Shown here: piece after piece, positions 47,118-57,943 of the stretch
Numbering within the stretch: position 1 is the stretch's first letter
Layout of the letters: each line of letters begins with the position of its first letter
From: Abelmoschus esculentus
Lineage: Eukaryota; Streptophyta; Magnoliopsida; Malvales; Malvaceae
Length of the DNA: 64,000 nt
Assembly: GCA_035048815.1 (NCBI GenBank)
Contig: JAUCBN010000024.1
Coordinates: forward strand, 6,570,001 to 6,634,000
Direction: 5' to 3'
Notes under the pieces: generated by a model
The model's input: the letters and a program-made list of their open reading frames with translations, nothing else
The model's database searches: none
What the model was told of the DNA's origin: nothing
Position numbers and translations under genes: made by a program

Positions 47118-48084
47118 TACTCAAAGAGAGGGATCATTCATCGTGACATACGCTCAAAGAAAGGGTTCGTCCATCACGGTTTACGCTAAAAGAGAGGTAC
47201 CGTTCATTATGACAAACACTCGAAGAGAGGAGTCATTCATCGCGACATACGCCAAAGAGAGGGGCCCTCTATCATGGTATATGCTCTAAGAGAGTCATTA
47301 TGACATATGCACTCGAACAGAGGTGTCATTTATCGCGACATACTCTCAAAGAGAAGGGTCGTCCATTACGGTATACGCTCTAAGAAAGGAACCGTTCACT
47401 ATCACATGCACTGAAAAAGAGGGGTTAATTATCGCGAAAGACGCTCAAAGAGAGGGGTCGTTCATCACGACATACGCTCGAAGAGAGGGACCATTCATTA
47501 TGACATACGCTTGAAGACAGGGTCATTCACCGAGACAAACGCGCAAAGAGAGGGGTCGTCCATCACGGTATATGCTCTAAGAAAGGGACTGTTCATTATG
47601 ACATGCACTCGAAGAGAAGGGTCATTCATCGCAACATACTCTCAAAGAGAGGGGTTGTCCATCATGGTATACACTTAAAGCAATGGATCGTTCATCATGA
47701 CATGCACTCGAACAGAGGGGTCATTCATCGCAACATACGCTCAAAGAGAGGGACCATTCATTATGACATATACTCGAAGAGAGGGGTTATTCATCCCGAC
47801 ATATGCTCAAAGACAGGGATCGTCCATCTTTGTATACACTCTAAGAAAGGGAATATTCATTATGACATGCACTGAAAGAGAGGGGTCATTCATTGCGACA
47901 AACGCTAGAAGAGAAGGGTCGTCCATCACAGTATACGATCAAAGAGAAGGATCGTTCATCACGCCATGCAATCGAAGAGAGGGTTTATTCATCGCACCAT
48001 ACTCTCATAGAGAGGGGTCTTCCATCACGGTATACGTTCAAAGAGATGAACCGTTTATTATGACTTGCACACGAAGAGAGGGGT
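47118..48084. repeat. 33-bp minisatellite, block 2 (~29 units)
   Basis: Same 33-bp family and 99-bp trimer. The 3' boundary is unusual: AGAGAGGGGTTATCACATAG passes directly into the RNase H/integrase linker of a gypsy pol, in frame with the unit reading RREG, so one 322-codon frame (47697-48665) is half minisatellite and half integrase. Confidence 0.9.
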
Positions 48085-49381
48085 TATCACATAGATATGC
48101 ATTGTTTAGTTATCTTGATTCACATTTGATTGGTTTTGCGTATATTCGTGATCTATACCCTGATGATCCTGATTTTAGAGATAAGTTTAATGCTTGTGTG
48201 AAAGGCGAAGATGGAAAGTTTTACAGGCATGATGGCTATCTTTTCAAAGAAAATAGGATATGCTTTCCCCAGGGTTCGATGCGTGATATTCTGCTTCGTG
48301 AGGCGCATGAAGGTGGATTAATGGGTCATTTTGGTGTCACTAAGACATTACACACATTGAAGGAGCATTTGTTTTGGCCAAAGATGCGCAGAGATGTCGA
48401 AAGATATTGTGAAGGTCGTGTGACATGTAAGAAAGTGAAATCGAAGGTTGCACCACATGGTATGTACTTACCTCTACCTATTCCTTATTCCTCTTGGACT
48501 GATATTTCAATGGATATTGTTTTGGGATTGTCTCAAACTAGAATTGGTAGAGATAGTGTATTTGTTGTGGTTGATAGATTCTCTAAGATGACACATTTCA
48601 TTGCATATCATAAGACTGGTGATGTTGTTAATGTGGCTAACTTGTTCTTTAGAGAGATTGTTTGATTACATGGTATTCCTAGGTCAATTATTTCTGACAG
48701 GGATGTTAAGTTTCTGAGTCATTTCTGGAGGACTCTTTGGAGCAAAATAGGTACAAAACTCATGTTTTCTACTACTTGTCATCCCCAGACTGATGGACAA
48801 ACTGAGGTTGTTAATCGTTTTTATCTACTTTGTTGTGTTCCATCATTAAAAAGAACATTAGGACTGGGGAAGATTGTTTTCCACATGTTGAGTTTGCGTA
48901 TAATCATGTTGTACATTCTACTACTAAGATGTCACCATTTGAGGTTGTTTGTGGTTTTAACCCTATTATGCCTCTAGATTTGTTACCTTTGCCACAGGAA
49001 CAAGTGAAGAACGGGGACGGTCAAGCGAAAGCAGAATATGTGAAGAAGTTGCATCAACAAGTGAAGGAGAATTTAGAACGAAGGACTCAACAGTATAAAA
49101 AGCAATCAAACAAAGGAAGGAAGCGAGTCACCTTCGATGTTGGTGATTGGGTTTGGGTTCATTTCCGAAAGGAACATTTTCCAGCCCAACGACGATCAAA
49201 GTTGTTACCACGAGGAGATGGTCCTTTTCAGGTGTTGGCGAAAGTGAATGACAATGCCTACAAGATAGACTTACTGGGCGAGTATAATGTAAGTGTCACA
49301 TTTAATGTTTCTGATTTAATCCCTTCTGATGATTCTTCAAATTTAAGGTCATATCCTTTCCAAGAAGGGGGCATGATGTGA
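48085..49381 (+). pseudogene. gypsy integrase with HHCC finger, core and C-terminal domain
   Basis: Starts LSHRYALFSYLDSHLIGF, the linker after RNase H. The HHCC finger (GGLMGHFGVTKTLHTL) has one Cys replaced by Arg (CEGRVTC). The core has Asp in DISMDIVLGL and, after a TGA at 48663-48665 (Arg position before LHGIPRS), Asp in SDRDVKFLSHF and Glu in HPQTDGQTEVVNR. A one-base loss in a T-run near 48818 shifts to the frame with HVEFAYNHVVHSTTKMSPFE. The C-terminal domain is VTFDVGDWVWVHFRKEHF, then GPFQVLAKVNDNAYKIDL. No classical chromodomain is visible. Confidence 0.92.
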
Positions 49382-50757
49382 GCATATCATGTCAAGTTCA
49401 ACAAGTTGATTCAGAGGTCTTACCATCAGGACCTATCACATGTTCTAAGGCAGAGAAATACAGGGAAGCTCTTTCCTTACTTGTGCTAACATTTCATATT
49501 CATTTGAGAATGTTCATGCCTTAGAATATGTTGTTTATAATGTGTTGCATGTTGATATGTGACATATTTAGGTATATATATTAATATGTGTGCTTATGTA
49601 TGTATATACTATGTTAAGTATGTTTGTATTTGGGTTTAAGTGTATTTGTATGGTTAAAATAAGACTACAAGGCTTTTTAGATGTGTTTGGATTGTTCTAA
49701 TATAGGTACTTAGGAGAAACTTATCTCAAGTGGAAATACTCAACTCATCTTCAGCTTAAGAGAGTGGATGAAGCTTAACACCAGCTCAAGTGAGTCTATT
49801 CAGCTTAGAAGAAGCTCAATGGAGTACGCGCAACTCACCTTAGCTCGAGGCATCTCAGAGGCTTAGCTCCCAGCTCCGTTTAGTTCCTTATACTCTCAGC
49901 TAGCTCGTTTCAGCTCTATTCAAGCTAAAGTGACCTACGGCAGCTGAAACCTATCTTACATGAAGGGAATGTGTCCTAGGCATGTGTCATGCATGTGGGA
50001 CACATATGGCAAACTTTTGCACATGTGTGGGCGTGTAAATGCATTTTCAGCCAAGCAAAGCCCTTGTCCTTGAAGACCAAACGCCTAAGGGATAAGAATG
50101 AGTGGTGTTGTGTTCAAATTCAAATATTAAACACATGTTAAATGTGTATTTTGTGCCAAATCACTTGGCTAAAATTAAATGAAGCCTTGAGTGGTTTATT
50201 TTAGTTATTTTCATTCAAATAATGGCCACAAATTCAATTTTGGCCAACTTCTCCTTTATTCCTATATATTTTCATAATTTTGTAAAGACAAGGTTAGACC
50301 TTTTGATGAATAAATTCTTTTGTGAGATTTTTTCTCAAACCTGGTTCTTTTTAGAACTTTTCCTTGACTATCAATTCTGAATGTTGTCAAGTTGATACTT
50401 TGGGTTCCCAATTGTTCGATAATTGAAGGGTCTAAGTTTGTTTACGAGCAGATTCAAGATAAGGTTCGGGTTCGTTCAGTAGATTGTTTGGGTTCTTCCT
50501 TAGAGTTTGTTAAAACTTCAAGAATATTGCTGCCATTGATGAATGCTTGAAGAACTTCATCTTCAACCTTCAAATCCGTCAAAAAATTTCCAGCAACTTC
50601 TTTCTCCCTCAATTCTGATTTTTATTTTTATTTTAAGTCTCTTTAACATTCTAACACAACACCATGTTTGCTTTTGCTGCAGAGGAATACTTGCTACAAT
50701 CCTAGATCCGTGAATTAACGAGGAATGTTGTTTTTTAACAACCAGCCCCATATCAAT
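49374..50757 (+). repeat. gypsy (CRM-like?) 3' LTR, copy 2
   Basis: TGATGTGAGCATATC follows the purine tract at 49362-49373 (interrupted by one C). The LTR encodes a polyprotein tail in the shifted frame (VLPSGPITCSKAEKYREA). It has the ~115 bp missing from copy 1, an AGCTC-rich stretch (~49730-49930) and a TATA box TATATATT at 50263-50270. It grades into minisatellite at 50758; the true LTR end is not resolved. Confidence 0.7.
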
Positions 50758-53700
50758 GGCATACGCTCAACGAGAGGGACCGTTCATTATGACATACGCT
50801 CGAAGAGAAGGGTCATTCACCATGACATACGCTTAAAGAGAGGGGTCGTCCATCACGGTATACGCTCAAAGAGAGGTACCGTTCATCATGACATGCACTC
50901 GAACATAGGGGTTATTCGTTGCGATATACTCTCAAAGAGAGGGGTCATCCATCACGGTATACGCTCTAAGAAAGGGACCGTTCATTATGACATGTACTCG
51001 AGGAAAGAGGTCATTCATCACGACATACGCTCAAGGAGAAGGGTCATCCATTACGGTATACGCTATAAGAAAGGAACCGTTCACTATGACATGCAGTCAA
51101 GGAGAGGGGTCATTCATCGCGACATACGCTCAAAGAGAGGGTCATCCATCACGACATACGCTCAAAGTGAAGGACCATTCATTAAGACTTGTATTTAAAG
51201 ATAGGGGTCATTCATCACGACATACGCTCAAAGAGAGGGGTCGTCCATCACTGTTTATGTTCAAAGAGAGGGATCGTTCATTATAATATGCATTCGAAGA
51301 GAGGGGTCATTTATTGCAACATACGCTTAAAGAGAGTGATCGTCCATCACGGTATACGCTCAAAGGGAGGGACAGTTCATTATGACATGCACTCGACGAG
51401 AGGGGTCATTCATCGCGTCATACGCTCAAAGAGAAGGGTAGTCCATAACAGTATACGCTAAAAGAGAGGGACCATTCATTATGACAAGCACTCGAAGAGA
51501 GGTATCGTCCATCAAGGTATACATTCAAGGGAGGGACCATTTATACATGTAGTCGAAGAGAGGAGTCATTCTTCGTGACATACACTCAAAGAGAGTGATA
51601 AGCCATCACGGTAGACGCTCCAAGAAAGAGTCCGTTTATTATGACATACGCTTGAAGAGAGAGGTCATTGACCGCGACATACGCTCAAAGAGAAGGGTCG
51701 TCCATTACGGTATACGCTCTAAGTAAGGGACTATTGATTATGACTTGCACTCGAAGAGAGGAGTCATTCATCACTTTATACGTTCAAAGAGAGGGATTGT
51801 CCATCATGGTATACTCTCTAAGAACGGGACTGTTCATTATGACATGCCCTCAAAGATAGGGGTCATTCAGCGCGACCTACGATTAAAGAGAAGGGTCGTC
51901 CATTACGATATACGCCTAAAGAGAGGGACTGTTCATTATGTCATGCACTCGAAGAGAGGGGTCATTCAACGCGACATACGCTCAAAGAGAGGGGTCATCC
52001 ATTACAGAATACGCTCAAAGAGATGGATTGTTCATTAAGACATGTACTCGAAAAGAGGGGTCATTCATCGCGACATACGCTCAAGGAGAGGGGTCATTCA
52101 ACGCGATATACGCTCAAAGAGAGGGGTCATCCATTACAGAATATGCTCAAAGAGATGGATTGTTCATTAAGACATGTACTCGAAAAGAGGGGTCATTCAT
52201 CGCGACATACGCTCAAGGAGAGGGGTTGTCCATCAAGGTTTACGCTCAAAGAGAGGGACCGTTCATTATGACATGCACTCGAAGAGAGGGGTCTCAATCA
52301 TTGTGACATACACTTAAAGAGAGGGGTTGTCCATCACGGTACACGCTCAAGGCGAGGGACTATTCATTATGACATGCACTCGAAGAGAGGAGTTACTCAT
52401 CACGACATATGCTCAAAGAGAAGGATCGTCAATTATGGTATAAGCTGTAAGATAGGGACCGTTCATTATGACATGCACTCAAAAAGAGGGGTCATTCATC
52501 TCGACATACAGTCAAAGAGAAGGGTCGTCCATCACGGTATACACTCAAAGGGAGGGATCGTTGACTATTATATGTAGACGAAGAGAGGAGTCATTCTTCG
52601 TGGCATACGCTCAAAGAGAGTGGTCAGCCATCACGGTAGACGCTCTAAGATAGGGTTCATTCATTATGACATACGCTTTAAGAGAGGGGTCATTCATTGC
52701 GACATACGCTCAAAGAGAGGGATCGTCCATCACGGTATACGCTCAAAGAAAGGGACCGTTCATTACGATATGCACTCGAAGAGAGGGGTCATTCATCGCG
52801 ACATAGCTCAAAGAGAGGGGTTGTCCATCACGATTTACGCTCAAGGGGAGGGACCGTTCATTATGGCATGCACTCGAAGAGAAGGGTCATTCATTACGGT
52901 ATACACTTAAAGAGAGAGGTCGTCCATCATGGTACACGCTCAAAGCGAGGGATTGTTCATTATGACAAGCACTCGAAGATAGGAGTTATTCATCGTGATA
53001 TACGCTCAAAGAGAAGGGTCGTCCATTATGGTATATGCGGTAAGATAGAGACCATTCATTATGACATGTACTCAAAGAGAGGGGTCATTCATCGCGGCAT
53101 ACACTCAAAGAGAAGGGTCGTCCATCACGCTATACGCTCAAAGAGAGGGACCTTTCATGATGATATGCACTCGAAGAGTGGGGTCATTCATCGCAACATA
53201 CGCTGAAAGAGAGGTCGTTCATCACGATATACGCTCAAAGAGAAGGACCATTCATTATGACATGCACTCGAAGAGAGGGGTTATTCATCACGACATACAC
53301 TCAAAGAGAGGGGTCATCGATCACGGTATATGCTCAAAGAGAGGGATCGTTCATTATTACATGAACTCGAAGAGAGGGGTTATTCATCACGACATACGCT
53401 CAAAGAGAGGGGGTGTTCATTATGTTATACTCTCAAAGAGAGGGTTCATTGATCGCGACAGACACTGAAAAGAAGGGTAATTCTTTACAGCATACGCTTA
53501 AAGAGAGGGACCATTCATTATGACATGCACTTGAAGGAGGGGTCATTCATTGCGACATATGCACAAAAAGAGGGGACAATCATCATGGTAGATGCTTTAA
53601 AAAGGGAATGTTCATTATGGCTAGCAATCAAAGAGAGCGGTCATTCATCGCGACTTACGCTCAAAGAGAGGGGTCATCCATCACGGTTTACGCTCAAAGA

Positions 53701-56129
53701 GAGGGACTGTTCATTATTACATACACTCAAAGAGTGGGGTTATGGATCGCGACATACCCTCAAAGGGAAGGGTCGTCCATTACGGTATACGCTCAAAGAG
53801 AGGGACCGTTCATTATGACATGCACTCGAAGAGGGGTCATTCATCGCGATAGACGCTCAAAGAGAAGGGTCGTCCATTATGGTATACGCTGAAAGAGAGG
53901 GACTGGTCATTATGACATTCAATCGAAGAGAGGGGTTATTCCTTATGACATACGCTCAAAGAGAGGGGTCTTCCATCATGGTATACGGTCAAAGTGTTGG
54001 ACCGTTTATTATGACATGCACTCGAAGAAAGGTGTCATTCATCGCTATAGACGCTCGAAGAGAAGAGTCGTCCATTACAGCACACGCTCAAAGAGAGGGA
54101 CCGTTGATTATGACATGCTCTCAAAGAGAGGGGTCATTCATTTTGTCGTACGCTCAAAGAGAGTGGTCGTACATCACGGTATACGCTCAATGGGAGGGAC
54201 CGTTCATTATTACTTGCACTCGAAGAGTGAGAGTCATTCATCGAGACATACACTCAAGGAGAGCGGTCAACCATCACAGTAGACGCTCGAAGAAAGGTAG
54301 CTTTCATTATGACATGCGCTTGAAGAGAGGGGTCATTCACCGTGACATACGCTCAAAGCGAGGGGTCATCTGTCACTATACGCTCTAAGAAAGGGACTGT
54401 TCATTATGATATGCACTCGCAGAGAGAGGTCATTCATCGCAACATGTATATGCTCAAAGAGAGGGACCGTTCATTATGACATGTATTCAAAGAGCATGGT
54501 CATTCACCACGATATACAATCAAAGAAAGGGGTCATCCATCACTGAAAGAGAGAGGTCGTCCATCATGGTATACGCTCTAATAAAGGGACCATTCATTAC
54601 GACATGCAATCAAAGAGAGGGACCATTCATTACGACATGCAATCGAAGAGAGGGGTCATTCACTGCAACATACGCTGAAAGAGAGAGGTCATCCATCATG
54701 GTATACGCTCAAAGAGAGGGACCATTAATTATGACATGCACTCGAAGAGAGGGGTCTTTCACCCCAACATACGCTCAAAGAGAGGGCTCATCCTTCGCAA
54801 CATACACTCAAAGAGAGAGGTCGTCCATCACGGTATACGCTCTAATAAAGGGATCATACATTATGACATACACTTGAGGAGAGGGGTCATTCATTGTGAC
54901 TTACACTTAAAGAGAGGAACCGTTAATTATGATATGCTCTCAAAAAGAGGGGTTATTCATCGCAACATACGCTCAAAGAGGGGTTGTTCATTATATCATT
55001 CGCTCGAAGAGAGGGGTCATTCATCACGACATACGCTCAAAAAGAGGGTTCGTCCATCACGGTATACACTCTAAGCAAGGGACCGTTCATTATGACATGC
55101 ACTCGAAGAGAGGGGTCATTCGTCGCGACATACACTCAAAGAGAAGGCTCGTCCATCATGGTATACACTCAAAGGGAGGGACCATTTAGTATTACATGTA
55201 CTCGAAGAGAGGAGTCATTCTTTGTGACATACGCTCAAAGAGAGTGGTCAGCCATCACGGTAGACACTCCAAGATAGGGTCCGTTCAATATGACATACGC
55301 TTGAAGAGAGGGGTCTTTCACCGCAACATACACTCAAAGAGAGAGGTCGTCTATCATGGTATACGCTCTAAGTAAGGAACTATTCATTATAACATGGACT
55401 CGAAGAGAGGAGTCGTTCATCACTTCATAAGCTCGTAGAGTGGGGTTGTCCATCATGGTATACTCTCTAAAAATGGGACTGTTCATTATGACATGCACTC
55501 GAAGAGAGGGGTCATTTATCGCGACACACACTCAAAGAGAGGGGTCGTCCATCACGGTATATGCTCAAAGAGAGCTACCGTTCACCATGACATGAACTCG
55601 AAGAGAGGTCATTCATTGCGACAAGCACTTAAAGAGAGGGTACGTTCATCACGGTACACGCTCAAAGAGAGGGATCGTTCATTATGTCATGCACTCAAAG
55701 AGGGGTTATTCATCACGACATACGCTCAAAGAGAGAGGTCTCCCATCGCGGTATACACTCAAAGATAGGGACCGTTCACCATGACATGCACTCGAAGAGA
55801 AGGGTCATTCATCTCAACATACGCTCAAAGAGAGGGGTCATCCATCACGGTATACGCTCAAAGAGAGGGACCGTTCACCATGACATGCACTTAAAGAGAG
55901 GGTTCATTCATCGCGATATATGCTCAAAGAGAGGGGTCATCCATCACGGCATACGCTCAAAGAGAGGGACCGTTCATTATGACATGCACTCGAAGAGAGG
56001 GGTTATTCATCGCGACATACGCTCAAAGAGAGAGGACTTCCATCGCGGTATACACTCAAAGATGGGACCGTTCATTATGACTTGTACTCGAAGAGAGGGG
56101 TCATTCATCACGACATACGCTATAAGAGA
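50758..56129. repeat. 33-bp minisatellite, block 3 (~163 units)
   Basis: The largest block, 5.4 kb. The three unit types begin GACATACGCTCAAAGAG, GGTATACGCTCAAAGAG and GACATGCACTCGAAGAG, and end GTCGTCCATCAC, ACCGTTCATTAT and GTCATTCATCGC; together they make 99 bp. In one forward frame the three units encode MTCTRREGSFI, ATYAQREGSSI and TVYAQREGPFI; a second forward frame gives MHSKRGVIHRD-type repeats and the third RHTLKERGRPS-type. Point changes and small indels break these into many frames of 60-180 codons. I see no evidence that any is translated. Confidence 0.93.
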
Positions 56130-56159
56130 ACTGATACGAGGTAGCCTGTCTGAACGTAC

Positions 56160-56862
56160 TTTCTTTGTATGTTATGGATCTAGGAATGTTTTAAGCATGT
56201 TCCTGCAACAAGTATAACATAAAATCAACGAGGAAACAATGTTATATACATGATGAAATTAGGAAATAGAAGGGAAAACGAAAATTAATAAAAAAATAAG
56301 AAAAGAATGGCATTTAGAAGAAAACTCGAGACAAGGATGATGAATGCTTCAAGAAACATCAATGGCAACAATTCGAGCGTTCAACAATGGTGAATATGAT
56401 GTTGGAATCAATTGAAAATGCTAAACTCGAATGAACCTACACAATATACTGAGCAAACCCGAATCTAATATGTTTAACATCAAAGGACTTGGACCCTTTA
56501 GATAGTAATCGATGAACCCGATGTATCAAGAATTTGACAATCAAAAACGAGTTTGAATGTTAGGAAAATTCTAAAAAGAACCAAATAAGAGAAAAACAGT
56601 CAAATATAATTTTTATTTAAAGTGTGTAACCTTGTGCTTACAAAATTAAGGAAATATATAGGAGAGAAAGATGTTGGCCGAATTTTGAATATATGGCCAT
56701 AATTCAAAACGAAAATAATTAAAAATAACTATCCTAGGCACCTTTTAATTTCATCCACTTGTTTTGGCACATATAACACATTTAACATGTGTTAAATGTT
56801 TGAATTTTGAATGAAAACCACCCTTCCTTATCCGTTTGGGGGTTTTGGTGTTCATTTGATGT
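56160..56862 (-). repeat. Inverted partial copy of the CRM-like LTR
   Basis: The reverse complement matches the distal halves of 42685-43871 and 49374-50757: it contains TTGTTGCAGGAACATG and CCTAGATCC (compare 50688-50709), CCTATATATTTCC (TATA at 56652-56660) and TTAAACACATGTTAAATG-like sequence (compare 50130). Thus block 3 lies between two LTR pieces pointing towards each other. Confidence 0.8.
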
Positions 56863-57943
56863 CGATAGCATAGTCCGAATCATATGTTGTTGCCCGATCG
56901 TGATTCGAGTAAGAGCTTTGAATGTTGCTTTCCGTGACAAGTTAGTTGTTGTGGCAATGAGAGATGTGTCGTTGTCGTGACAATTTAGTTGTTGAGACAA
57001 TTGGTTTTAAGATATGAATATATAATATTGGAATTTATGGTAGTAGGAAATATGAATGCGAAAGATAATAGTGGTGGCATGGGTTTTCTAGGTTTGACAA
57101 GGATGATGGTAGAAATAGAAATGAAGAAAGGATGTAGTAGAACAAGTTTGACATAGGAACAAGGAAGAACTAACACTATGAAGAGTGAAGACCTGAACCT
57201 TATACGTTCTTGAACCGATATGGAAGATGATGGATTGTGACCCACTAGTTATATGGAACTAGGAACCAACAATATAATACAATGAAATGGATAGAAATTG
57301 TAGAAGTGTGTCCCATGACCCACTAGCTATAAGGAGCTAGGAACCAATGCGATAATAAGATGGAATGGATGAAGACTACGAGCCTAACTTGAAGCCGATA
57401 GAGTTCTCGCAAGAACAAAGCAGAAAACAACCTTTCAAAAGAGTTTTATTATATCGAAGTTGTTTTTTTACAAATGAAGGAAAGATTCCTATTTATAGTG
57501 TTCATAGGAATCATATGAAGAGTTTTACAACAAAAGATGAATGCTTCATCTTTATGGTGATGAATGCTAATAATGCTTTGTTTTCTCTTCTATCTTTATG
57601 TGGATGAATGTTCAAGGTATTAGTGATGAATTTGGACCTAATTTAGGCTTAATATAAACATAATTTTGTCCAAATTGTGGAAGGACTCTTGGGCTGCCTT
57701 GTCTTTCTCTTCCACGGAGAAAAAGGTGGTGAAAATGTACACTTGATGAATGTAGACACTTCGGCAGCAAAAAGGGGAGTGTCTCTTCGAATTCCATGCT
57801 GATCCTCAAGCTAATTAATCTTCTTGAATGTCATAATACTATGCATTAAAAGGTCCTTCATTGTTTGTCTTCATGTGGAATACAAATAGCCTCCAAAAGA
57901 TGATGAAAGTGATTCCCATATCGGATATCGGATTATATTGGAA
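56863..57943. other. Unassigned sequence with a 78-bp tandem duplication and a TATA-like site
   Basis: No convincing ORF or recognised element. GACCCACTAGTTATATGG at 57239 recurs as GACCCACTAGCTATAAGG at 57317, a 78-bp offset. GACAAGTTAGTTGTTG and GACAATTTAGTTGTTGAG (56937-57000) form another short repeat. CTATTTATAG at 57489 reads CTATAAATAG on the minus strand, a TATA-box-like element that may mark a minus-strand LTR remnant. Confidence 0.5.

Noticed and set aside
50725..56217. Many overlapping ORFs of 60-180 codons read as a repeat-protein gene family
   Set aside because: They occur in all three forward frames over the same bases and arise from a stop-free minisatellite unit; no consistent start, splice or single-frame conservation is visible. 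The coding possibility is kept only as a finding to test.
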